Assembly (NCBI GenBank): GCA_002364615.1
Contig: DEYP01000023.1
Span: forward strand, 1-64,000
Direction of reading: 5' to 3'
Length of the DNA stretch: 64,000 nt
Source: Arsukibacterium sp. UBA3155
Lineage (GTDB): Bacteria; Pseudomonadota; Gammaproteobacteria; Enterobacterales; Alteromonadaceae
The notes below the pieces were generated by a model. The model did not search any database. It saw only the letters and a program-made list of their open reading frames with translations, and had not been told where the DNA came from. Below are positions 44,553 through 53,160 of the stretch, in pieces. Each line of letters begins with the position of its first letter. Positions within the stretch are counted from its first letter, which is position 1. A program made the translations under genes and the position numbers.

Positions 44553-47183
44553 ATGGATCATTACGCGGCACTAAAAACCAATGTTGGCTTGCTGGGGACT
44601 CAGCTGGGTGACACTATTCGTAGCCAGCTTGGGGATGCTCTGCTGGAGCGGGTAGAGCAAATTCGAATGCTTTCTAAAGCGGCGCGTCAGGGAGAAGAAT
44701 TACAAGCAGATAAATTAAAGCAGGTACTGCGCAGTTTAAGCGACGATGAATTACTGCCAGTCGCCCGGGCGTTTGCTCAGTTTTTAAACCTGGCGAATTT
44801 AGCTGAGCAGCACCATACCATCAGCCGGATTGGCCATGCCAGTATTGAAAAACCTGAGCCTTTGCAGGAGTTGTTCAGCTTGCTGGACGATAAAAAGCTG
44901 GACAACACCAAAGTAACCGAGGCGGTAGCCAACTTATCAATTGAGCTGGTGCTGACTGCCCACCCCACTGAAGTGTCGCGCCGCACGCTTATTCATAAAC
45001 TGACCGAAATTGCTGCTTGTTTAACTAAACTGGAGCAGGATTTAACCGCTACAGAGCAGCAAAAAGTTGAACTAAGGCTCAGTGAGCTGATTGCCCAAGC
45101 CTGGCATACCAACGAAATTCGTGAACAGCGGCCGACACCGGTCGATGAAGCTAAATCGGGTTTTGCGGTGATTGAAAGCTCGTTATGGCAGGCGATACCG
45201 GATTTTCTACGGGAACTGGATCACAAGCTGCTGGACGCTACCGGCATAGGCCTGGCGCCAGATGCCGCGCCGGTGAAGTTTTCATCCTGGATGGGCGGTG
45301 ACCGCGATGGTAACCCTTTTGTTACGGCCAAAGTCACCCGCCAGGTGTTGTTGTTAAGCCGTTGGAAAGCGGCCGACTTATTTGCTGCTGATTTAGATTT
45401 ACTCAGCAGTGAATTATCAATGTCTCAGGCCAACGATGCGCTGCAAAAGGCAGCGGGCGACGCCAGTGAGCCTTACCGTCTGGTACTAAACCAATTGCAG
45501 GCAGGGTTGCTACGCAGCCGTGACTGGCTGACCGAAGCACTGAAACATGACCGGCTGCAGCGGCCAGAAAATTTAATCTGGCACAATCAGCAATTACTCG
45601 AACCTTTACAACTTTGCTACCAGTCTTTGCTGGACTGCGGTATGGCCGTGATTGCCAATGGCCGGTTGCTAGACACTATTCGCCGGGCTTACGCCTTTGG
45701 TTTAACTCTGCTAAAGCTGGATATCCGCCAGGATGCCGGCCGCCATGCTCAGGTATTTGCTGAATTAACCCAGCATCTTGGATTGGGCGACTACAGCGCC
45801 TGGGACGAAAACGCCCGTCAGGCTTTCTTGCTGACGGAACTGGCCAACCGCCGGCCATTATTTCCAAAACAATGGCAGCCGTCTGAAGATGTGCAGGAAG
45901 TGCTGGATACCTGCGATATCGTTGCCCGCCATGGCAGCGAAGCGCTAAGTACCTACGTCATCTCGATGGCTGGTAAGCCCTCTGATGTGCTGGCGGTGCA
46001 ATTGCTGTTAAAAGAGGCCGGCAGTAGCTTCCCGATGCCGGTAGCGCCGTTATTTGAAACCCTGAGCGATTTACAAAACGCGCCAGATTGTATGCGGCGT
46101 CTGCTCAGTATCGATTGGTATCGGGGTTATATTAACGGCAAACAGGAAGTGATGATCGGTTACTCTGATTCGGCTAAAGACGCTGGCGTGTTTGCCGCGG
46201 CCTGGGCCCAGTACAGTGCCCAGGAAGCGTTGGTCGCTATTTGTCAGCAGGCCAAGGTGCAACTGACTTTGTTCCACGGGCGCGGCGGTACCATCGGCCG
46301 TGGCGGCGGCCCGGCTCATGCCGCTATTTTATCCCAGCCACCGGGCTCGCTGGCTGGCGGCTTGCGGGTTACCGAGCAGGGCGAGATGATTCGCTTTAAA
46401 TTTGGCCTGCCAAAGTTAGCCGAGCGCAGTCTGGCGTTGTATGCCAGTGCCGTGCTGGAAGGCTTACTGCTGCCACCACCGGTACCGAAACAAAGCTGGC
46501 GCCAAATGATGCAGCAGCTGGCAGATGATTCGTGCGAGGCGTATCGGGCGGTGGTACGCCACAATAAAGACTTTGTTGGTTACTTCAGGGCAGCCACGCC
46601 GGAGCAGGAACTGGGCCAGTTGCCGCTCGGTAGCCGGCCGGCGAAACGCAACCCGACCGGTGGCGTGGAAAGCCTGCGGGCAATACCCTGGCAATTTGCC
46701 TGGTCGCAAAATCGCTTAATGTTGCCCGCCTGGCTCGGCGCGGGTTCCGCCTTAGCCAAAGTGGCAGAGCAGAACAACACCGCACTGCTAGATGAAATGC
46801 AGCAGCAATGGCCATTTTTTGCGACCCGAATGTCGATGTTGGAAATGGTGTTTTTGAAAGCGGATGTTGATATCGCGGCCTACTACGACAAGGTGCTGGT
46901 ACCGGACGAGTTTAAACATTTAGGACAGGAGCTCAGAGCGCAATTGACCGCCGACCGACAATTGCTGTTAAAGCTTATTCACAGCGACACGTTAATGGCC
47001 AAAGAGAGCTGGATCCGTGAATCCATTATGTTGCGTAACACCTACGTCGACCCACTGCATATTTTGCAGGCAGAACTGTTACACCGCGTACGCCATCAGC
47101 CCGAGCGGGTAAACCCGATGATCAGCCGGGCGTTGATGGTCAGCATTGCTGGTATCGCGGCGGGAATGCGTAACTCCGGCTAA
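44553..47183 (+). CDS. ppc: Phosphoenolpyruvate carboxylase
   Basis: Anaplerotic enzyme: phosphoenolpyruvate plus bicarbonate to oxaloacetate. 876 aa (E. coli 883). Catalytic His in VLTAHPTEVSRRTL, then SSWMGGDRDGNPFV, GYSDSAKDAGV, FHGRGGTIGRGGGP and the C-terminal MLRNTYVDPLHILQ and GIAAGMRNSG, which ends in the conserved Gly needed for activity. GGAGA lies upstream of ATG 44553. A PdhR-like site upstream suggests pyruvate control. Confidence 0.97.
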   Translation: MDHYAALKTNVGLLGTQLGDTIRSQLGDALLERVEQIRMLSKAARQGEELQADKLKQVLRSLSDDELLPVARAFAQFLNLANLAEQHHTISRIGHASIEKPEPLQELFSLLDDKKLDNTKVTEAVANLSIELVLTAHPTEVSRRTLIHKLTEIAACLTKLEQDLTATEQQKVELRLSELIAQAWHTNEIREQRPTPVDEAKSGFAVIESSLWQAIPDFLRELDHKLLDATGIGLAPDAAPVKFSSWMGGDRDGNPFVTAKVTRQVLLLSRWKAADLFAADLDLLSSELSMSQANDALQKAAGDASEPYRLVLNQLQAGLLRSRDWLTEALKHDRLQRPENLIWHNQQLLEPLQLCYQSLLDCGMAVIANGRLLDTIRRAYAFGLTLLKLDIRQDAGRHAQVFAELTQHLGLGDYSAWDENARQAFLLTELANRRPLFPKQWQPSEDVQEVLDTCDIVARHGSEALSTYVISMAGKPSDVLAVQLLLKEAGSSFPMPVAPLFETLSDLQNAPDCMRRLLSIDWYRGYINGKQEVMIGYSDSAKDAGVFAAAWAQYSAQEALVAICQQAKVQLTLFHGRGGTIGRGGGPAHAAILSQPPGSLAGGLRVTEQGEMIRFKFGLPKLAERSLALYASAVLEGLLLPPPVPKQSWRQMMQQLADDSCEAYRAVVRHNKDFVGYFRAATPEQELGQLPLGSRPAKRNPTGGVESLRAIPWQFAWSQNRLMLPAWLGAGSALAKVAEQNNTALLDEMQQQWPFFATRMSMLEMVFLKADVDIAAYYDKVLVPDEFKHLGQELRAQLTADRQLLLKLIHSDTLMAKESWIRESIMLRNTYVDPLHILQAELLHRVRHQPERVNPMISRALMVSIAGIAAGMRNSG

Positions 47184-47247
47184 AATTGCGGCAATAGGAA
47201 CCTGCTATAGTTAGCATACTGAAAAATAAGCTTAAGCTGGAGGATTA

Positions 47248-48618
47248 ATGCGCCAATGGTTATCGCTGGCACTACTGATTGGGGTATTTGGTTGTCATGG
47301 GGCTTTCGCGCAGCAGGCAGACAGCGAGCAGCCTGATACAGAAATAAAAGTAGTTAATGCACCGCAGGATCAGGCAATTGCAGCGCGGCTTGGCGAGATA
47401 ACTGCGGCCATTAACGGTCTGGAACAGGTTGATATTAGTGTCAGCGCCGGCGTTGTCACGCTGCAGGGAGAGATTGCCAGCGCCCAGCTGAGGAATGAGC
47501 TAACGACCATCGCCAGCCGGCTCGAAGGGGTAGTGCATGTGCAGAACCAGTTGCAGGAGCCGCTGGCGGTGCGCTCCCGTTTGGCACCAGCTGCCGAAAA
47601 ATTCCGCGAGATGCTGGCTACCACAGTACAAATGTTGCCGTTGTTGTTGCTGGCGGTGTTGGCGGTTGTGCTGTTTTCATTGCTAGGGAGCTGGCTATCC
47701 AGGCGAAACGCTTTACTGCGCCGGATAGGGCTTAGCGAACTGGCCACTAACCTGGGTATGCGCTTTGTCAGGTTAATTGTGACCAGTATTGGCATTTTAA
47801 TTGCGCTGGAGTTGCTGGATGCCACCGCGTTGGTTAGCGCCATGCTGGGGGTTGCCGGAGTTATTGGTATAGCATTGGGTTTTGCCTTTCGTAATATTGT
47901 CGAAAACTACCTGGCCGGCGTATTACTCAGCACCCGCAACCCCTTTGCTATCGGCGATTTTATTCAGGTTGATGAGATGACCGGCAAGGTGATACGCCTG
48001 ACGTCGCGCGATACCGTGCTGATGACTCTGGATGGCAATCATTTACGCATCCCGAACAGCCAAATTATTACCTCGCCAATGACCAACTTTACCCGCAACC
48101 CACTGCGCCGCTTTGAGTTTAATGTCGGTGTATCGGTAGAACTGGACTTAGTGCGGGTGCGCGAGCTGGCCATCAGCACCTTAAGCAACATGCCAGGTAT
48201 TTTGACCGAGCCCAGGCCGCGGGTGCTGGTATTGGAACTGGGTGACAGTGCGGTAACGGTCAGGGTAATGGCCTGGATTGATCAGCGGCAGACTGATTTT
48301 CTGAAAGCGCGCAGTGAAGCGATCCGGCTGGTGAAAACAGCCTTCGACCAGGCTGGTATTGAAATGCCTGAACCGATTTACCGGCTGCATATGGTTGATA
48401 TGGCGGCTCAAAACAGCTCCTACACGCCTGACAACAGTACCGACGCGCCTGAAGCGACGTCAGCGGCAGCAGCAATTAGCGCGCCAGAGGTGGCGGTGGT
48501 GGATGTCAGTGCCGACACCGCAATTGAGCAACAGCTGAATGACGAGCTGAAACAATCGGCTGAGGAGAACCTGCTGCCGGCAGCCGATAAAAAAGCTGTC
48601 GGTAAACCAGCAAGTTAA
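47248..48618 (+). CDS. MscS-family mechanosensitive channel with BON domain
   Basis: 456 aa. Signal peptide (to FAQQ), a BON domain at about 40-105 (ITAAINGLEQVDISVSAGVVTLQGEI, VHVQNQLQEP), three membrane helices (about 127-148, 165-190, 195-215), the pore helix and Gly/Ala-rich gate (GVAGVIGIALGFAFRN), the MscS beta domain (IGDFIQVDEMTGKVIRL, RIPNSQIITSPMTNF) and a disordered acidic tail. It would release solutes on hypo-osmotic shock; the BON domain could bind phospholipid or the envelope. GGAGG is five bases before ATG 47248. The 3' end overlaps the convergent msr gene by four bases. Confidence 0.93.
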   Translation: MRQWLSLALLIGVFGCHGAFAQQADSEQPDTEIKVVNAPQDQAIAARLGEITAAINGLEQVDISVSAGVVTLQGEIASAQLRNELTTIASRLEGVVHVQNQLQEPLAVRSRLAPAAEKFREMLATTVQMLPLLLLAVLAVVLFSLLGSWLSRRNALLRRIGLSELATNLGMRFVRLIVTSIGILIALELLDATALVSAMLGVAGVIGIALGFAFRNIVENYLAGVLLSTRNPFAIGDFIQVDEMTGKVIRLTSRDTVLMTLDGNHLRIPNSQIITSPMTNFTRNPLRRFEFNVGVSVELDLVRVRELAISTLSNMPGILTEPRPRVLVLELGDSAVTVRVMAWIDQRQTDFLKARSEAIRLVKTAFDQAGIEMPEPIYRLHMVDMAAQNSSYTPDNSTDAPEATSAAAAISAPEVAVVDVSADTAIEQQLNDELKQSAEENLLPAADKKAVGKPAS

Positions 48619-49907
48619 CCGGCTTCTGGGCGTGGTACAAAGTCCAGTACCGTGGCATTAATGCAATAGCGCGGTCTGCCATTAGGGCCATCATCAAATA
48701 CATGGCCTAAGTGGATGCCGGACACTTTGGCGCGAATTTCCGTGCGCCGCATACCAAAGCGATTATCCTGCTTTTTAATAACAGAACCTTTCACCGGTTT
48801 GGTAAAAGATAACCAGCCAGTACCTGAATCAAAGCGATCGCGGGTGTCAAACAATGCGGCACCACTTAACTTATCAACAAAAATGCCGTCTGGTGTGTTT
48901 TTGAAAATTTCATATTCTTTACAAAATTGCTGATCGGTGCCCTTGTCAAATGCCACATTAAAGGCCTCGCTGTCACCGAGCTTAAATTTACCTAACAACA
49001 GATAAAATTCTTCAGGCGCCAGATACCCTTTAAAAGCAAACACTTCACGACCATCTTGCAACAGCATAATGGTTGGGGTTGCGGTGGCTTCGGTTTTAAT
49101 TGTTAAGCCCTGTAGCTGACGGGCAAACCGGAAGTGCATCGGAATATCGCCCTGATAGCTGCTGGCGACCTCTGCTTTAAACTTTTCGCAATACGGACAA
49201 TAACTTTCTGAGTCAATGACCAGCACATGCTTTCCCTTTAGCATCGCCCTATTATCCACATCAGCGGAAAGTGCCTCTGCATCGCGGTTAAAACGGACTC
49301 CGGTAGAATGGTCAGGGCAATACCCGTTGGGGTTTTTAGCAATATAATCCTGGTGATATTGCTCTGCGGGGAAAAACTCGGTAAGTGGTTTTAACCGGGT
49401 GACAATCTGACCATAGCCGGCTGCGGTTAACAATGGTTGATACTGCTGCATTACCGCTTCAGCCCGGGCTTGCTGCTGCTCACTGTTGCTCAGAATAATG
49501 GAGCGGTACTGAGTACCAATATCATTGCCCTGACGGTTTAGCTGGGTAGGATCATGGCTTTCAAAGTAATGTTGCAACAGCGCTTCCAGGCTGATCAGCT
49601 GCGGGTCAAACGTTACTCTGACCACTTCAGCATGGTTATCCGGGTTGTTTTTATTACTACGTTTAGTAATTGCCCGGTACGTAGGCTTTACTCCGCTGCC
49701 GTCAGCATAGCCCGACACCGCATCAACGACGCCTGGCAGCTGTTCATAGCGCATCTCTGCACCCCAGAAGCAGCCCGAGCCAAGGACAATGCTGTCAAGT
49801 TTAGCAGCGGTTGGTTGTACAGCAGGTGTTTCCTGTGCCGGGGCACGAACAGAAGAAAACACCAGCAACGATAGTAGTAGGGCGACGAAAAAGCTCAGAT
49901 ATTTCAT
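48615..49907 (-). CDS. msrAB: MsrA-thioredoxin-MsrB fusion methionine sulfoxide reductase
   Basis: 430 aa, exported (signal peptide to about residue 24). MsrA domain at about 38-205 with catalytic GCFWGAE and SHDPTQLNRQGNDIGTQYRS; a thioredoxin-like middle at about 215-310 with YCPYC; MsrB at about 320-425 with GTGWLSF, GHVFDDG and nucleophile Cys in RYCINATVL. The MsrB part lacks the usual zinc cysteine pairs. It repairs both epimers of oxidised methionine in envelope proteins. The order MsrA-Trx-MsrB differs from PilB of Neisseria (Trx-MsrA-MsrB). The electrons could come from the DsbD-type protein at 55607 (inference). Confidence 0.92.
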   Translation of the reverse strand: MKYLSFFVALLLSLLVFSSVRAPAQETPAVQPTAAKLDSIVLGSGCFWGAEMRYEQLPGVVDAVSGYADGSGVKPTYRAITKRSNKNNPDNHAEVVRVTFDPQLISLEALLQHYFESHDPTQLNRQGNDIGTQYRSIILSNSEQQQARAEAVMQQYQPLLTAAGYGQIVTRLKPLTEFFPAEQYHQDYIAKNPNGYCPDHSTGVRFNRDAEALSADVDNRAMLKGKHVLVIDSESYCPYCEKFKAEVASSYQGDIPMHFRFARQLQGLTIKTEATATPTIMLLQDGREVFAFKGYLAPEEFYLLLGKFKLGDSEAFNVAFDKGTDQQFCKEYEIFKNTPDGIFVDKLSGAALFDTRDRFDSGTGWLSFTKPVKGSVIKKQDNRFGMRRTEIRAKVSGIHLGHVFDDGPNGRPRYCINATVLDFVPRPEAG

Positions 49908-50186
49908 ATCTTATTCCTGCGGTTGCTCGGGTTATATACACAGACCGGCTAACTGACCACTTACTTTCACTGTCAATTATTAAGGTTTGCCTGAACAGGT
50001 GGCGATGAATACATACGAGATTTAAGTCGGTGGCGATCAGCGTCAAATATTTTGTCGTTTTAATAGCAACTTCATGTTGCTCTTATGTAAAATTTGATGA
50101 TAATGGCATGTCAAGTTTTGCCTGTAATGGTTACAGAATAATCTGATGCCAACTCACACAATGCATATAGCTGGGAGCCCAAGGGT

Positions 50187-51911
50187 ATGAGCAACAAAAT
50201 TAGCATCGTTAGCGGTATGTTATTGCTTTTGAGCGGTTATTTTGTAAAGGCCGGCGAGATTGTTGTTATTGATCAGCTGCCAGTTGATCTGGAAAACCCT
50301 GTTAGCCTGGCGTTAGATCAAAACAGCTTCGCACTACGTGAAATGAATGAAAGCCGACTGCAGTTGTGGAAGTTGTCCGATAGCGGCATTCCGCAACTGT
50401 CGGCAGAGCTGACCGAGGTATATGCCGGTTCAGCAGCTACAGTGCAAATGGTCGGGGCTTATGCTGATAATTGGTGGGTTGCGGGCCTGGAATGGGATTA
50501 TTATGCCAGCGGTAACAGTAGTTTAATTCATATCAGCCAGATAAAAGCGGATAGCAGCAGAGTAAATATTAGTTTTGAAGCTCCGGCAGCATTGCCCTAC
50601 AGTAACAATAGCTTCACACGCTGGCACTATGCGCCGGCCCTTGACGAGCTGTTTGGTGTTTTCGGGCTTCGGGATGCCGAGTTTGTGTATGTTCTTCGAT
50701 GTACACAGGCACTGCAACTTGCCGCGGGCAACTGTGCTGTTACTGCATTGCCGTGGGGAAATTTTCTGGCATTAGACGATGGTTTTGTGTTGTGGCGCAG
50801 CGGCCAGAGTAATAATGGTTTTAGTTGGTATCAGTTTGATCAAAAAGAGCCAAACGGCATGCGGGAGCAACACTATGAGCTGGATATCAGTCGCATCAGC
50901 TATTGGCCGACTGCTGATCGGCTGCAGCTTCAAGTCAGTTCAGTCGAAAATGGCCAGATAAACTACAGCAATTATGATTTGTTTCTGCAAGGCCCGGCGC
51001 AGGGCGCGTTGATTAGCCGGATATTGCCCGGCGTTTACCCGTCGCAGCACTGCCGATATCTGAGCAGTTACCAGGCACTCTGCCAGGCTGCAGGTACTTT
51101 AATTTATGTCACCATGACTAACGGCAGCCTGACGCCTATAATCTTTGATTATCTGTCAGCACAGGCTGCTTTACCTTTTGGTGAAGTTGTCGCAGTACAC
51201 GGCCATGATACCGTGGTGCAAATGGGCATAGGGCAGCTTACTGTTTATCGGTTACCGCTGCCACAACTGAGTGTTGCAAGCATACCATCTGGTTTCCATT
51301 TAACTTATGGCGACGTAGCAATGTTACGGTTAGCCGAGATACTGGAAGATATCGACCTGAATAATGTTGATATCAGGGTGGCGTGGGACCCGCAGTATCT
51401 GACGGTGCCAACTGTCATTTTAACCGAGCTGGCTTACGGTTTGTTTCAATTTGACACCAGTAAAGCGATAGCCCGTAATAACCCAACCGGCAGGCTACTG
51501 TTAGATATCACAGATAACGACTGGCAAAGTACCTTGTCGCTACCACTTAGTATTGCCAACATAAATGAAGCGCCGGTTGCATCGGCTACTGTTATTGATA
51601 CCGAGCCGCTGGAAATAGGTGAGGTTTATGAGTTGGCGCTGCATGAGGTGTTTACAGATCCTGACGGCGACGGCCTGACATTCAGCAGCACGGCGTTACC
51701 TGCTGGTTTTGTGCTGCAATCGCCATTAATAAATGCAGCGCCACGAACGCCAGGGGCTTTCAGCTTTACCGTTACTGCCACTGATCCGGCCGGACTTACC
51801 GCCAGCATTCAGGTGAGGGGAACGATATTGCCAGAGAAAAGTTCCGGTGGCTCGATGCACGCGAGTTGGCTGCTGGGCTTGTTGCTGTTGTGGCGACGGT
51901 TTAAAGGTTAG
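50187..51911 (+). CDS. Exported protein with cadherin-like domain and GlyGly-CTERM tail
   Basis: 574 aa. Signal peptide to about KAG, a long beta-rich body (about 25-400; possibly a propeller, not recognised), a cadherin/Ig-like domain at about 470-550 (LHEVFTDPDGDGLTFSSTAL, FTVTATDPAGL) and a C-terminal sorting tail: SSGGSMHASWLLGLLLLWRR, the Gly-Gly, hydrophobic helix and Arg cluster of GlyGly-CTERM proteins that are processed by rhombosortase and moved by type II secretion. The gap before it (49908-50186) holds one small hairpin (AGCAAC/GTTGCT) and no evident regulator site. Confidence 0.75.
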   Translation: MSNKISIVSGMLLLLSGYFVKAGEIVVIDQLPVDLENPVSLALDQNSFALREMNESRLQLWKLSDSGIPQLSAELTEVYAGSAATVQMVGAYADNWWVAGLEWDYYASGNSSLIHISQIKADSSRVNISFEAPAALPYSNNSFTRWHYAPALDELFGVFGLRDAEFVYVLRCTQALQLAAGNCAVTALPWGNFLALDDGFVLWRSGQSNNGFSWYQFDQKEPNGMREQHYELDISRISYWPTADRLQLQVSSVENGQINYSNYDLFLQGPAQGALISRILPGVYPSQHCRYLSSYQALCQAAGTLIYVTMTNGSLTPIIFDYLSAQAALPFGEVVAVHGHDTVVQMGIGQLTVYRLPLPQLSVASIPSGFHLTYGDVAMLRLAEILEDIDLNNVDIRVAWDPQYLTVPTVILTELAYGLFQFDTSKAIARNNPTGRLLLDITDNDWQSTLSLPLSIANINEAPVASATVIDTEPLEIGEVYELALHEVFTDPDGDGLTFSSTALPAGFVLQSPLINAAPRTPGAFSFTVTATDPAGLTASIQVRGTILPEKSSGGSMHASWLLGLLLLWRRFKG

Positions 51912-52984
51912 CTACCGGCAAACTTCTGGATTAACAGTAGTGTGTTATTAATATCAACCCGGTTAATATCCAGATGACACACCCAGCGCAACCGCATTAA
52001 CGTGCCTTGCGTGGCCTGATAGCGGCTGGCAGTCACTTTGACACCGTGTTGGGCCAGATAGGGCAGTAAGCGTTCGGCCAGCGCCGGACTTATGTCGGTA
52101 AATACGATATTGGTTTGCGGGGCAATCACTGTCAGTGATTGTAGTGCGGGCAACTGGCTGGCCAGTTGCGTCAAGCCGTCTGCCAGAGCACGGGCATTGG
52201 CATGATCCTCTGCCAGCCGCTCAATATTGTGTTTAAGGGCATACAGGCCAGCGGCGGTAAGCACGCCGGTCTGGCGCATACCACCGCCGAGCATTTTCCT
52301 GATGCGTGTCGCCCGTGCAATAAACTCTGCTGAGCCCAGCAGTAAAGAGCCAACCGGGCAGCCAAGGCCTTTAGATAAGCACAACGATAATGAGTCGTAG
52401 CCCTGACATAACTCGCGCGCCATTTGCCGGGGGCTTAACTGATGATCGGGTGCCAGAGCGACTGCGGCATTCATCAACCGGGCACCATCTATATGACATT
52501 TCAGACCTTTCTCTTTAGCAAGGTGTGCAACATCGCGCATGTAACTGAGCGGCAGCACCTTACCGCCAATAGTATTTTCAATGACGATTAAGCGGGTTCT
52601 GGCAAAGTGCGGGTCGTCCGGTTTTATTGCCGAGGCAATATCGCTCAGCGCCAGCGTGCCATCGCTTTGCAATTCCAGCGGCTGAGGCACAATAGAGCCC
52701 AGCACTGCCATGCCGCCGCCTTCCCATTTGTAGGTATGCCATTGCTGGCCAACAATGGCTTCATCACCCCGTTGGCAGTGGCTCATCATGGCTATTAAAT
52801 TAGTCTGAGTACCGCTGGGGGCAAATAATGCCGCTTCAAAGCCCAGCAGTTCAGCGGCATAGCGCTGTAACTCAAGAGTGGTAGGGTCGTCATTAAATAC
52901 ATCATCGCCCAGGGCAGCATCATGCATTGCCTGGCGCATGGCGGCAGAAGGCTGGGTTACGGTATCGCTACGAAAGTCGGCCAT
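51908..52984 (-). CDS. ltaE: Low-specificity L-threonine aldolase
   Basis: 358 aa PLP enzyme that splits L-threonine and allo-threonine to glycine and acetaldehyde. DFRSDTVTQPSAAMRQAM at the N-terminus, GDDVFNDDPTTLELQ, APSGTQTNLIA, the His in GQQWHTYKWEGGG, HIDGARLMNAAVAL and the PLP lysine in LSLCLSKGLGCPVGS are all in place. It overlaps the convergent GlyGly-CTERM gene by four bases. A terminator for the preceding receptor gene lies about 130 bases upstream, so it has its own promoter. Confidence 0.93.
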   Translation of the reverse strand: MADFRSDTVTQPSAAMRQAMHDAALGDDVFNDDPTTLELQRYAAELLGFEAALFAPSGTQTNLIAMMSHCQRGDEAIVGQQWHTYKWEGGGMAVLGSIVPQPLELQSDGTLALSDIASAIKPDDPHFARTRLIVIENTIGGKVLPLSYMRDVAHLAKEKGLKCHIDGARLMNAAVALAPDHQLSPRQMARELCQGYDSLSLCLSKGLGCPVGSLLLGSAEFIARATRIRKMLGGGMRQTGVLTAAGLYALKHNIERLAEDHANARALADGLTQLASQLPALQSLTVIAPQTNIVFTDISPALAERLLPYLAQHGVKVTASRYQATQGTLMRLRWVCHLDINRVDINNTLLLIQKFAGS

Positions 52985-53112
52985 GGGTTTTACTCTGTTA
53001 GGTCAGTTTAGGCAGGCTGCCAGATAAACGCAGGCTAAAACGCCAATGGGGTAAAAGCAATAACGATACGCCAGAAAGCGTTAACTACAGGAAATACAGA
53101 GTAGCGAAAATA

Positions 53113-53144
53113 AAAAACCGCCCGGTGAATGCCGGGCGGTTTTT
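53113..53144 (-). terminator. Terminator after the TonB receptor
   Basis: A 13-bp perfect stem AAAAACCGCCCGG / CCGGGCGGTTTTT with a TGAATG loop, starting 17 bases after the receptor stop; T-runs exist in both directions. Confidence 0.88.
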
Positions 53145-53160
53145 ATTAAGTGTAGAGTGC

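Noticed and set aside
46071-46815. Several open frames antisense to ppc
   Set aside because: They mirror the codon pattern of ppc, have no ribosome sites and match no family.
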